From Heloderma charlesbogerti (Eukaryota; Chordata; Lepidosauria; Squamata; Helodermatidae): DNA of 64,000 nucleotides. The stretch spans positions 3,224,001 through 3,288,000 of the forward strand of contig JANEZZ010001570.1 of assembly GCA_026122225.1 (NCBI GenBank), given 5' to 3'. Positions 39,713 to 51,444 of the stretch are shown in pieces; position 1 is the first letter of the stretch; each line of letters begins with the position of its first letter. The notes under the pieces are model-generated. The model made no database searches. It had not been told where the DNA came from and saw only the letters and a program-made list of their open reading frames with translations. The position numbers and the translations under genes were made by a program.

Positions 39713-40946
39713 AACCTAACAGTTCCTTTCCTGCACTCTGGACTTTCCTCTTCCCACCAACCCCATTTGTTCCTATAGGCTGCTCTGGTGCTCTATCCTC
39801 TCCTCTTCTTCTAACTGGCTGGTAGGGGAGGAAGAGGCAGGATGCTGCTTAATGGCAACAAAGAAGGAAGGCAGGAAACTGAGCCTCATGGTGTTTGCCT
39901 GTTTGCCATGGCAGTAGCAGCAGTGTGGTTACTTGCTCATTCCAGTTTCACCTGACCACTCACAGTTCATTTAGGCAGCAACAGCTGAGGGGGATGGAAG
40001 CAGGGAAGAGTGGGGTCAGGTATGTGAATTTCTAGATCCATTAGCATCCCATCCCCCCAGGACAATATCCTGGACAATATCCTTCAGACATGGGTATCCT
40101 AGGTGGCAAATCATCTTGACTTTTTAAGACACATTTCTCTCAACAAGTTGCAAGATCTACTAGGTTTGTTCATTTGAAAGCTGATGCCTCTTTTTTTATT
40201 GACTTGGACTTTTTTACAAGGTGTTTGAAAGGAGTATATATAGTGGTTGCGTAGGAGTTGGTTGGGGATGATACCAAGCCTCTTGGGGACTTTTCTGCCA
40301 CCTTCTTTCACATACCCTCCTTCTCTTGCTCTGTGAAACTATCTCTGGCAGTAGTGGATGACCTGACCTGCAATCCGGGGGTAAGGGAAGTATCTTGTTT
40401 CCACCTGCAAACACTATCTGCAAAAGCGAATCTTTTCTAAAATACATAGAACATTTATTTACCACCAATTCTTTTTCAGCACTAGTCATGGATGATGAAG
40501 CTTTATTTTTGATGTTACCACTCCTTAAATGGGCACAGGGGTGCTCAAGGATTAAGTACAATGAAGGCTCTTGCTGATTTATATGCAAATGAGGGCTATA
40601 ATACTTCTGAGTCAGCTCCTTTCACTCCCAAATATCAAAGTGTCTTGCAAGACAATTAGTTAATGGGTTACCCAACCGTTTAACACCTGTGGGGTATTCC
40701 AGGTGCCAGGTTCCTATCTCAAACTGGAAAAGCAGTTTAAGGTAGCCCTGCAATGTAATCCACTGGTAATACCAGAGTTCAGATGTGGGGCTGAGGTTGG
40801 TTTGGATTCCCAGTCAGAAATCTTCTGTACCTCTCAAGTTTCAGCAAAGGTTAATCTACTTAAATTGCTCCATCAGAACTCTCAAGCCAATCAAACACTC
40901 GACTGCATGCTGAAACCTCATGCTTTATTAACATGTATCTATACAT

Positions 40947-41390
40947 CCCCTTCATGGATCACTGCCTTGTTGTGGCGAAGGGGCTTGCATAACTCAGTGA
41001 AGCCATAAGCTATGCCGTGCAGGGCCACCCAAGACGGACAGGTCATGGCAGAGAGTTCTGACAAAATGTGGTCCACTGGAGAAGGAAATGGCAACCCACT
41101 CCAGTATTCTTGCCAAGAAAACCCCATGGAAAGTATCACAAGGCTAAAAGATATGACGCCGGAAGATGAGCCCCTCAGGTCGGAAGGTGTCCAATATGCT
41201 ACTGGGGCAAAAGGAGAAGGCAAAAGGAGAAGGGGACGGCAGAGGATGAGATGGCTAGATAGCATCACGGATGCAATGAATATGAACTTGAGCACGCTCC
41301 GGGAGAGAGTGCAGGACAGGAAGGCCTGGCGTGCTATGGTCCATGGGGTCACGAAGAGTCGGACACGACTGAACGACTGAACAACAACAA
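40947..41390 (+). mobile_element. 444-bp internally deleted BovB with both ends
   Basis: The first part (40947 to about 41210) is the BovB 5' region and start of its first frame ('atggatcactgccttgttgt'; MPCRATQDGQVMAESSDK). The last part is the ORF2 tail and 3' end (RRRGRQRMRWLD to HGVTKSRTRLND, then 'gaacaacaacaa'). About 2.5-3 kb of usual BovB, with EN and RT, is absent. The join leaves one open frame of 122 codons (41012-41380). An exact 10-bp duplication, atctatacat, flanks it (40937-40946 and 41391-41400). It is a SINE-like derivative moved by trans-acting BovB proteins, by inference. Confidence 0.9.
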
Positions 41391-41949
41391 ATCTATACAT
41401 ACATATATTGCACAGAAAGTAAAGCAGAAATACAGTGGGGACTCCTGTCTCTGATGCTAACTTTTCAGCTCCCTCAGTCCCAGTTCCAGGACATACATCA
41501 TTTTGAGGTGAAGTTGAGAAGAAAAAGGGGAACCTAGAAGGAGATGTTCAACCTGTCCTGAAGGGGGTTGGACACATCCCTAAATTAAAAGGTTTGTAGG
41601 TCAGAGGTGCTCTTGCATCCAGCATTGTCACTGGAGGCGGCCTTGATGGCATAATACACTGTTTATCATGCTCAAACCCCTAATACATTATTGCAAATGT
41701 CCTAGAGGGAAGAAAAGATTAGGAATGTGAGGGATTTATGCCATGAGGATGAAAGATGCCTTCCACTTAAACATCCCTGTGTAGTCAAGTAGGAGGATAA
41801 GAAAAGGGATATGTATTCCCCTTCTTGTTCCCTCAGGAGCTATATAAGGATAGCAGAAGAAGATGTCAGGGGCTAGGAAAGAAGAAAATGTATATCTTTC
41901 CCTTGCCTCACTCTACAAAGCTCCTTTTGCCTGACTGGAACCCTGAACA

Positions 41950-42262
41950 GGAGCCAGGGCCAGCCCAAGATTTTTTAATATCCTCCCTAGGGAACTCGGC
42001 CATGCCCCCTCTTTAATGAGCTTCCGCCACGCATTAAAAACGTGGTTGTTCAGGCAGGCATTTGGGGTGGGCTAGGGTATTTTTAGAAATATGGTGTTTT
42101 TACTGTAGAATTTTATTGTTTTAAACTGTTCTATTATATACTTTGTACATCGCCCAGAGTGGCTGGGTGACCGGCCAGATGGGCGATTAATACATTTAAT
42201 AAATAAATTTAATAAATAAATAATTTTGCTGCCTGAGGAAGAGCAGCAAATGGCGCACACAC
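41950..42262. mobile_element. 'cagggccggccc' MITE split by an L2-type end
   Basis: The left part 'ccagggccagcccaagattt' at about 41955 and the right part 'tttgctgcctgaggaagagc' at about 42225 belong to one MITE family (see 28700-28995). Between them is a LINE 3' end. Confidence 0.5.
41995..42224 (+). mobile_element. L2-type LINE 3' end
   Basis: It reads 'gagcttccgccacgcattaa', 'aacgtggttgttcaggcagg', then 'gtacatcgcccagagtggct', 'gggcgattaatacat' and a (taaa)n-type tail at 42195-42224. 5'-truncated to the last codons and 3' UTR. Confidence 0.7.
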
Positions 42263-42661
42263 ACACCCCAAGTTGGAGATAACAGCAGAACTCTCTCCAG
42301 ATGGCAGGGCTTGGAGGCCAAGCCCTGCCCCTGGAAGAACCCAAGGAAGCCCCATGGGCTGCATGCAGAAACTCTGTCAACCAGATGAGGCCTGTGGACC
42401 AGAGGTTCCACAGCCCTGCCGAGAAGGATCAGTGATGACAGCTCTGGACTGACCAAAGCTAAGTAGTTAGAGTGTTTACTGAACAAGTTTCCCACTGGAT
42501 TACTGGAATTCCCACGTCACTTATTAAAATAGTCAACTCAAAAGAGTCACCCACTAATGAAACAATGGTGTCACACTCATTTTGTTATGCCTACTGATAG
42601 AGTTACTTCACTAAAGATAGCAGGTTTATATCATAATTCTTTGCAGTACATTTTCCAAAGA

Positions 42662-43040
42662 GAAGGCCTGTAGCTCAATGGGAGAGCACATGATGTGCGT
42701 GCAAAAACTCTGCCATCTTCATGCAGAGTTGAGAAAGACTCCTACCTGACACCCTGGAGAGCAACTGCCAGTCAGCATGGAGTCTTTGGAAAGTGACCCC
42801 AACCCCACCGCTGGCATGCGAAAAGGGTTCCCCACACCTGCCATAGACATTGAGCTAGATCAGGGGTAAGCAACAAGTGGCCCAGCAGATTTTGCTGGCC
42901 TGCAACTCCCATCAGCCCTAGACAGAATAGCCAATGGTGAGAGATTATGGGAATTGCAGGCCAATAACACAAGCTGCCCACCCCTCAGCTAGATGAAGCA
43001 ATAGCCTGACTTCTTACTAGGTAGCTTCCTATGTTCCTTA
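42662..43040 (+). mobile_element. tRNA-derived SINE, split by a hAT MITE
   Basis: The head 'ggcctgtagctcaatgggag' is an A-box-like tRNA start. Then follow 'caccctggagagcaactgcc' and 'agtcagcatggag', and the 3' part resumes after 42986 with 'gatgaagcaatagcctgac' and 'gtagcttcctatgttcctt'. A second short piece at about 42790-42840 may be another hAT remnant. The B-box part is diverged. Confidence 0.75.
42861..42986. mobile_element. hAT-like palindromic MITE with exact 8-bp duplication
   Basis: A 126-bp element from caggggtaagcaac to gctgcccacccctc, lying inside a SINE. It is flanked by exact 8-bp copies of agctagat at 42853-42860 and 42987-42994. The middle 'ctgcaactcccatcagccc' is shared with the other palindromic copies, so this fixes the family as hAT-like. 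Confidence 0.88.
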
Positions 43041-44394
43041 AAAAAAGAGAGAGCAATCCCATTTTGGTACACTCTAAAGCAGATCAGTCCTTCCAAAAAA
43101 AGCAGCAGGAGGAGCCATACAAACATTGATTCTGTCAGCACATAGAGTGCACATATGCATGCATACAAGCACACACCCTAATCAGGCATTTCAGTTCCTC
43201 AGGTCTACAATGCAGATAGTGAAGAAGCAGTCATAGGTTCAGGACAGGTGCCATATAGCTTAAAGAGAATTAAAAATGCACTAATCCTGGTCACAATAAC
43301 TGAAAAATGGCTTATTAAAATGCATTTGGTTTATATCTATTTAAAGCCAAACAAGCAGGTTTATTAACATACCAAATGAGGAAAGGAAGAAGGAAGAACT
43401 AAAATAAATGACTTGTGTCCCAATTTTTCAAAGTGTTTTTCTATCTGTATTGTATCTTTAAAACTACCTACTTTCCTCTTAACATCTTTGGTTCGCCTCT
43501 GCCGAATGCTTAGAAACACCAGTGATCAATGAACAGACAGTTTCTTGTCCTGTGTATTTTCTAATTATTAACCTTAGTATATCAGGAATATACCTGTGAG
43601 TACACCACAGAGACAGAATTGTGTGTGATGTATGTGTGACACATGAACAAGTCCTAAAGTATGGATAAGTGCACGTAGCAGCACAAATTGCAAAAGCCAT
43701 GCATGTGTAGCTAACAAAGCAATCACATATAGGGGTCCTTGTAGTCACTGATGTACAATGTAGTACTATCAATAAGTTGTACATAAAGCAAGATTTCTTA
43801 TCTACAACCAAAGCCCTTTTGGAGACCCAAGAAGACACAATAAACAGTAGAAGAGTCTATGTCTTTCCTCTCCAATATTCTGCTCCATCCTAATTTTCAA
43901 AAGGTTTTTATGCACAGCAAAGCAGGCACAGCTTAGAAACAGAGAAACATTTACAGGCATTGACCATCTTTTGAAATTTTAAAAGTCAAACCAACTTCTG
44001 CTTAGCATTAATATTTGGAAAACGAAACAAAAAGCCACCTATCCAGAAAAAGAAATTTATTCTAATGCTCTTCTGCTGGCTGCACATTTCCTGTTATTCA
44101 TGGAACAGTATATCCAATTTCATTTCTTAGAAAATTTCTGTCCAAAATTTATCAGTAGCCTGAAAGCTTCCAACTGCCTCTCCAAATAAATAAAACAGAA
44201 TCCAGATTTACATAGCAGAAATTTTTGCTAAGCAAACACAAACATTTGATCCAACACTTGACTGCCATATGTTTTGAGCTCAGGGCAAATGTGGAATTAA
44301 TCAAATAAGTAAATAAGGTAATTTGTATTTCATTAAGCTAACAAAGAGTCATAATATAATTCATAATCTCCAACCATGGAATTTTTGAAATATT

Positions 44395-44552
44395 AATGTG
44401 GTCCGTGGTTCAATCTCTGGCATCTCTAGTTAGGGCTAGGAACGAATCCTGCCTGAAACAATGGAGAGCCTCTGCCAGTCAGTGTCAATGACACTGGGCT
44501 AGATGGACCAATGGTCTGAATCGGGATAAGGCAGCTTTCTATTTTCCTGACT
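44395..44552 (+). mobile_element. tRNA-derived SINE, 5'-truncated
   Basis: Begins in the B-box region ('gtggttcaatctctggcatc'), then 'gcctctgccagtcagtgtca', 'gggctagatggaccaatggt' and 'ggataaggcagctttctatt'. Same family as 9637-9885. Confidence 0.75.
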
Positions 44553-47137
44553 TCAAAATCTCAACCCACCCTCCCCTCAACCAATCTGGAAAGGAACAAT
44601 ACAAGGGAATAGATGCAGATGGAAGAAAGAAATGCTTCAAAGTACAGAGGAAGAAAGAGTGACACGGGGCGGGGGGGGAGATCTCTTTTGATCTTCACTC
44701 CCAGTGGCCAAACTGTGTTTCTGGTTGTCTTCTTTCTTGGTACAAGTCAAATGCAGGCACACCCTTCTCATTCCCGAGGTATCTTCCATGAGACTTCTTC
44801 CAGTTTCCCTGATGCTGAGTCCAAGTTCGGACCTTCCCTCAGACTCCTTTCAAGACCTTATTTTGGCCCTGGTGCCATGGGCTAAGGCTGGAACCAGTTT
44901 CGGTTTTCCCAGCTCTAGCTTCTATTTTATTTTCTCTATGTTAGAATTCTGCTTTGCTTTGCCTCACCCATTTATGACCAGGGCTTGGAGAACGTTTGAA
45001 GCCAGAGTGCAGTTTTACAATACAAGTATGTTGTATAATTAATTTATGTATCACAATACTTCCCAATGGAACACCATACCCCCCCCGCCCCCATTATTAT
45101 GTCCAGATTCTCAAAATTCAGTACACCTTAATCAAGTTGGAAGATCAAACAGTGAATGCATCGAACACAAAATTGACTCTAGGGTAAGATAGCCCAAATT
45201 CTTTATACAATACTTATAGCCTTACCTAATTCTATTTCTTACTTAAATGATTTCACCTCACTGAGATTTGACCAAACAGCTTCCATGAGAATATCTGCAC
45301 AACAGTAAATGTTTCCAAGATCATAATTGCTTTCAAACATCAAGAACTTACAATGACTACCATGAAAGATTTGCAACAAGAAAGGAATCAAGAATTTGCC
45401 ATTTAGAGATTTTGGTGAATGAATGCTTTGAATCACACCACTATTCCAGCCAGTGCAGGGGAAATACATTATAATTTATTTACATTTCTGTTTGTTTCGG
45501 CATATTTTTAAATGTATATACTTACAAATGAAAGACTTACAGGTTTCCTTGAAGTGGGAGGAAAAAATGATGTGCATATTATAACTGGAACATTCATCAG
45601 GGACACACAACTTTTCAACAAAGGAATACGTCAGTCAAGGCAAGGAACATTTTAAACAGTTAACTCATAAAACACAAACCAGTAAAGTAATTTATCTAAG
45701 TTACACATCACTTTGCTTTTTTTTTTTTTAGTAGGATAATCATTTTATATTATAATTCATTTTGTTTACTGGAGAGTAAGATGTGCTGAAAGAACAAATT
45801 CACAAAGCAGAAAATGTTAAAATAACAAAAAGAAACAAGTACCTACTTCCAAACTGTTAATCCAGTGTGAACAACCAAGGATAGAAACTAGAGAGGGGTT
45901 GAGGGAAGAACAGGGTCTCTAGTGAAGGAAATTGTTCCCTGTTCTTGCCTATAAGAAATTTATGGAAGGAAGGGGTCAAACAACCCACTAGTTGGCTTTA
46001 CATAGTTCTACTCCAGAAGCATGTTAGTGAGAGCAAAACCCACAGAAACTGCATTACAGAGTAGTGTAGCATATTGAACAACAGGAAACCTTTTTATCTC
46101 TTTAGATCCTTGCTGGTTGCACTTAGAAGGAGAATAATATGTGCTTAATATAATATAATAAAATATAAGGAAGGTATCCAATTGCTTAGATGGCAGAATT
46201 TTGTGAGTAAACATGATTTCAAAATATGAATGATTATTAAAATGCAAGAATCACTGACGTATCTATGCAGGATGTTTTTAGAATCCATTGAGGCGAGCAA
46301 CAAATGAAGTCCCTTTGAAATGCAATCCACTCAGTATTTTAAAAACTGTCAAGAGAACAGCACTCATCTTTTTCAGACAGTTCTCATAGCTCTGGCACAC
46401 CTTATGGTGCTGCTTTAAGAGGTTTCAACTGCTCTGCAAAATTTCATATATTTTTTGTCCAAGTTATAAACAAAAGCCACATTTAAGACAGTGCTGTGCA
46501 ATTCCACCCTCCACTTCAAAGGGTAGTTTTTAAGGCCTTAGGGAATGCGTCGAATGCAGAAAAATTCCCAAGCACTGGGAACAAGGGAGCTCTGCAATTA
46601 TCTGAGAAAACACAGGAAGTCCCTGAATTTCAATAAGCAGGAGCACAAAATAATTTAACAGTTAAAGAATTAACTGCAGCTCATGTGGATGCCTCCACAT
46701 GTACAGCTGTATGCATGAAAGCCTCTTTCCTGCAGATGTTGATGCTGTATGTGCAGATACTTGGGGGAGGAGCTAGGTTGTACACATGCTGGGATGTAGC
46801 ACTGCTGGAGGAGCTCACTACTTTGGTGAGCTATTTCAGTGAGTTGCAAGGCTACAACCAGAGATTATCGCCAGTCAAAAGTGAAGTACAGACTTTGGGG
46901 GACTTAAGAATATTTTGCCTTGGTCTTCCATGTGGGAGATAGCTAACACTTGTATTATACTTTGGGGCTGGCTTTAATATTTATGTAAACTTTGCTTTAC
47001 TTAAAACATTTGTTCTGATTTTCAATTGTTGTAAGTAATTAATTAGATTGATCACGTAAGACAAATATGATTTGTTAAATAGTTTACTTAAATAACGTAC
47101 TAAGAGAGAAGACGAACTGCTGTGAGAAAGGCATCTT

Positions 47138-47261
47138 AGGGCACAATGCTATTTAGACAGAAAAAAGTCCTACAATACCCAGCATGCCCCAGTCAGTATA
47201 CCTGGGAGATGCTGAGAGTTCTAGGACTTTTTTCTGTCTAAACACACATATGATTCTGCCC
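47138..47261. mobile_element. Harbinger-like palindromic MITE, TTA duplication
   Basis: 124 bp. The ends gggcacaatgctat and, in reverse, gggcagaatcatat are flanked on both sides by TTA (47135-47137, 47262-47264). The arms share 'agacagaaaaaagtccta' and pair over almost the whole length. Confidence 0.75.
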
Positions 47262-47903
47262 TTAGCTAATAATATATATGTATGTTCATGTCTTACAGAT
47301 GTTAGATAATTAAGAAAGGAAAGGAAGAAAAATAATCTGTGAATTAACTGAGGAAAGTGTATTAATTAATTTTATTATTTTGACAACTAAATTGATTGTA
47401 ATGTTAACTAATTTATCTGCTATTGACTGAGATATATCTATATATAGATATATTAATTATTTTATGGCATTATAAAAAGCAGTATAAGTTCAAACATGAG
47501 CTAGTATAACATGATCACCCTTATCACAGATCTGAACTGCTAATAGAGCTGATATACCTCTGAGTAACAACAAGAAAAAGATATGAAAGAAATGCTTTTC
47601 GTGATGGCATGCAAAATAGTGGCATGAGCTATTTAGAGTTATTTGGAGAATTCAGAATGCATCAGCAATGTCTTCCACAAGATGGAAGGTGATTTGAATA
47701 CCAGCCAGTCAGATAATAATCTTTACTTAAAAAAAGAGATTCTGCTGCAAATGTTGTGGATATCTGAATTTTTAGAAAAGATCAAAAGGCAAAAATAGAC
47801 AAACCAAAACTAAAACAATTTAATGTTCAACAATACAGAGCTCTCCCAAGATTCTAGACATGAGTGCCTCAAACATAACTGAACAACCAACATTAGGAAA
47901 TAA

Positions 47904-47991
47904 CACAAGCAATCCTATGCATGTCTGCTCAGAAGTCCCATGATGTTCCACAGAAACTTACTCCCACATAAGTATGTATAGGATTGCTGCC
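47904..47991. mobile_element. Short Harbinger-like MITE, TAA duplication
   Basis: 88 bp from 'cacaagcaatcctatgcatg' to 'gtataggattgctgcc', flanked by TAA at 47901-47903 and 47992-47994. The right TAA is also the left flank of the next copy. Confidence 0.65.
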
Positions 47992-47994
47992 TAA

Positions 47995-48127
47995 GGGCAC
48001 AATCCTATGCATGTTTAGATGGGAAAAAGTCGTACAATTCCCAGCATTCTCCAGCCAGCAATGCTGGCTGGGGAATGCTGGGTCTTGTAGGGCTTTTTCC
48101 CATTTAAACGTCCATAGGATTGCACCC
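47995..48127. mobile_element. Harbinger-like palindromic MITE, TAA duplication
   Basis: 133 bp from gggcacaatcctatgc to ccataggattgcaccc, flanked by TAA at 47992-47994 and 48128-48130. The arms are a near-perfect hairpin meeting at 'ccagccagcaatgctggctg'. It is the best-kept member. Confidence 0.78.
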
Positions 48128-48654
48128 TAAATCAGTTAATTTTGTCCATCAGAAAGAACAAAGAAGTGGTAGCAATTGCCTCAATCGCCTTTGTATTTCC
48201 TTCCAAGATCTTGAGAATTTACTAAGTATCTTTTTGCTGTCTTCTCTTACAGCAAGTAGCATTTTTAGCTTGTGAATAATACAACTTCAATGTAACACAG
48301 ATAAGGCTTTTCTTACTACAAGGCAAAGATGCCAGGGCAGATAAAATTACATGACATTGCCTTGAAAAGTCACAGAAGAAAAAAACCTTGACAACTTGAC
48401 AGCCCTTCCAGGCTCTGTTTACTGTTCTTATAGCTTTCATAGTAACTGTGATCCATAATCAAACAAGGTCACAGTGTCATGTTATCCACAAGCTTGATAG
48501 AGTGTAACTCAGAGTGCAAATTGGGTACAACGGTGGAGCTCCTGTAACTGCTGACACACAGGATGCTTGACTTCAGTGATGCTAACATCCCAAAGGGCTG
48601 ACAGACCAACCTCCATTTTACCAACCATGAAAAGAGGTTATATACAGTAAACAC

Positions 48655-48740
48655 TTATTCATTTATTTATTTCAAAATATTTTATGAACCGACTTTCAGG
48701 GAAATTCCCCTCACAACATGATGTATAAAAATATGTAGCA
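48655..48740 (-). repeat. LINE/SINE tail, minus orientation
   Basis: 'ttatttatttcaaaatat' then 'tatgaaccgactttcaggg', the reverse of a reptile LINE/SINE 3' end. Confidence 0.4.
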
Positions 48741-48991
48741 TCATCAAAAAGTCCATATTACACCCTTTTAAAAGGGTAGTAAATCATTAAGACACAAATA
48801 TTAATAAGAAGTGGATTGAAATAGAAATGACTTCATTTACAAGTCACCAGTGAAGGGGCCATACGTACTTCCTGGGTGAGAGCATTGTGTAAATATGGAG
48901 CCACCACTGAAAAGCTCACATCCCTAGTACCTGCCAGTTTAATCTCCCTTATCAACAGGCTAGCGAGCAGGGCCTCTGAGGCTCTGGAGGT

Positions 48992-49351
48992 GTTCGGACA
49001 ATCACAGGGGTAAAAGAAGTGATTGGGCTTCTTTCCCCACCCCCATGTGGGCCGCGCATGCACCCATTGTTTGCATAATTACCCACGCTGCAGCACAGGT
49101 TGGTGTGTCATCAGAACCCGGTGCATGGTACGGAGGGGATAGCTTTGTACCCACCCTACAACTCCTACTGCAAGTCATGGGTTGTAGGGTGGGTACAAAG
49201 CCACCCCCACCACACCACATGCCAGGTTTGGACAACCTGCCAACCTGCGCTGCAGTGCGGATAATTATGCAAATAACAGGTGCGTGCACAGCACGCACAA
49301 GGAAGAGGGAGAAGCCACAATGGCTGCTTTTACCCTCATGATTGTCCGAAC
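48992..49351. mobile_element. 360-bp GC-rich foldback element
   Basis: The ends 'gttcggacaatcacagggg' (from 48992) and the reverse of 'ctcatgattgtccgaac' (to 49351) match over about 25 bp. The two halves pair along nearly their whole length: 'tagctttgtacccaccctac' near 49140 faces 'gtagggtgggtacaaagcca' near 49184, and 'tttgcataattacccac' faces 'cggataattatgcaaat'. Open frames on both strands here mirror each other because of the palindrome and are not genes. Confidence 0.75.
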
Positions 49352-50029
49352 CCAGACTCCATCTTAGAGCATGGACTTTACAAGGCTGGGACTTCTAAGA
49401 AAATAAAAAAGGAGGAATTGTTCCAGATAGTAAACATGGTTCTGATAATACACTGCTTTACTTGATAGAAAAATTACATTGTATACAAATTTACACACCA
49501 AGTATGGAAATGCAGGCTACACTAAAATCAGCAGAGTAATCACAGGAGCAAAAAGGTCAGAGGAAATCTGACACATTTACAACCTTGGCTTCGTCGAGAC
49601 AGATGTCCCAAAAACACTAAACGTCTTGGTCCAAGAGACAAACGTTTCATTATCATTTCTAATTAAGGTGTTAAACAGCTCTATGTCCAATAAACTGAAA
49701 TCATTAACCAAGTGAAAGTAGTAATAAAAATGTCTAAACTGTTGCTTCTTTGTACATAAACACAAGTTGAAAACACCCAATTTACTATTTTGTGAAGCTG
49801 TGCAGATCCTCGTATTATCATATACTGGTATAATCTGGTTGTACTTGAGAGAAAGCTGTAAATAACTAATTCACTATGTGGCTCTAGAATAAATCCTACA
49901 ATGAATAGTTTTGTTTAAAATCTTGATCTCACTTGAACATATACTGGTTTAAATTATTGTAGATTTTATCATCATAGCACAGATGCAGGTGCAAGTGGGT
50001 GGCCTTGTTTAAGCAACTCAGTCTAAGTG

Positions 50030-50684
50030 TCACCCACCCCTGGAGTCTCCCAGTGTGGTGCTCATAGACATCAATGTGCCCACAAAAACCTTTCTTGGTG
50101 CTAGCCAGAGTCCCTGCCCCTTCTGGTTTTTATTAAGTGGGAGACTGGCATGCTGCTAAGTGAACTACCACCCTACAGTGCCACCTTTAATTCCAAGAAT
50201 TCTCCTGGGCCCCACATGGGCCTGAGGCATTAACAGAAAGTAAAAATGATGGGAGGCTGCAGCCCAGCGCTTCATTCGGAAGCATGCCCAGCAACCCGGG
50301 AAAAGGTAAGCTGGGATGGCAGGGAGGGTCCTGGGGGGCTAGCAGGGGTAGCAGGAACTATCCTGGAGGGTAAGATGGGGTGTTTTGACTGGTGCATGTG
50401 TGTGTTCTTGTGATTCTTTGAGCATTACCAGTTCGTATAATGGGTATTTGTTGTGCTCTGTGGGGACAAATATGTGATTTGGCATTTGGAACTCAGACTC
50501 CACCTCTCCTTTGTACTTGGGTTCTTGGGCAATTTACTTTTCTTACTGTCTCCCAAGTTTGCTTTCTGGAAAATAATTGTTTTGTGACCAGCCATGCCAA
50601 CCATGGCAGTCGTTTTATGAGATCACCTGTGCACTCGCAAAATACCAAATGTCCCCACCAACCCCAAAAGGTTGGGGATCCCTG
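50030..50684. mobile_element. Longer, diverged hAT-like element
   Basis: It ends 'aaaggttggggatccctg'. Its right third ('gaccagccatgccaaccatg', 'gcagtcgttttatgagatca', 'ataccaaatgtcccc') matches 21950-22140. Near 50062, 'gctcatagacatcaatgtgc' matches 21842. The left end is not sharp. No transposase is seen. Confidence 0.55.
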
Positions 50685-50863
50685 TCCAGTGCTATACGGT
50701 TGAATGAGGATAAAATAGGGATCAACACAAATACACTCCCCTTAAGTAACTGAATGAAATGGTAGGATACAAATGTAATCATAATACTCTACATTTATAT
50801 ATAGCATTTTAGATGTTGAAAGCACTTCACATACATTAGCTGTATTTGGATGTCATGCTAAAC

Positions 50864-51003
50864 CAGTGGTGGGGAACATGTGGCCCTCCAGATGTTGGTG
50901 GACCACAATTCCCATCAGCCCTGGACAGTATAGCCAATGGTGAGGGTTGATGGGATGTTTGCAGTCCAACAACATCTGGAGGGCTGCACAGTCCTCATCC
51001 CTG
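50864..51003. mobile_element. hAT-like palindromic MITE
   Basis: Starts cagtggtggggaacatg, ends cctcatccctg. Arms 'tggccctccagatgttggtg' and 'ccaacaacatctggagggct'. The flanking 8-mers tgctaaac and ttcaaaac agree at 6 of 8. Confidence 0.78.
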
Positions 51004-51308
51004 TTCAAAACCATACTGAAAGAGCCTAGACATGGCCCACACACTTCCCCCTCCGGCATAGCCACAAAGAAAGTTAAGAAGCTTACACTTCCATTTTTGC
51101 TTAATCAGAGCTTGTCGTATTGACCAAACCATTCAAACTGTGATTAATGTTGACTATGGTTTGCTAAAAACAAGCCAACTTGAAACCAAGCTGCAATTAA
51201 GCAAAAACATCTGAACTCCTCATGGTCACACAGGAGGAAGACGGGGGTGAATACGAGGACAGGTATCATCTAGGCTAGTTCAGATCATGCTAGACCATGG
51301 TTTAATTA

Positions 51309-51444
51309 CATCTTCCCCAACCTGGCGCCCCCAGATGTTTTTGACTACAACTCCCATCATCCTTGACCATTAGCCATACTGGCTGTGGCTGACAGAATTT
51401 GTGGTTCAAAATATCTGGAGAGAACCAGGTTGGGGAAAGCTAGT
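51309..51444. mobile_element. Palindromic MITE ('ttccccaacctgg')
   Basis: Left 'cttccccaacctggcgcccc' and right 'gagaaccaggttggggaaag' are inverted repeats. The middle 'tgactacaactcccatcatc' is shared with 33258-33388. Confidence 0.75.

Noticed and set aside
41012..41380. 122-codon frame as a host gene
   Set aside because: Both halves are BovB; kept only as a mobile-element finding.
49002..49341. Two similar 98-codon frames on opposite strands
   Set aside because: They mirror one another because the DNA is a palindrome.
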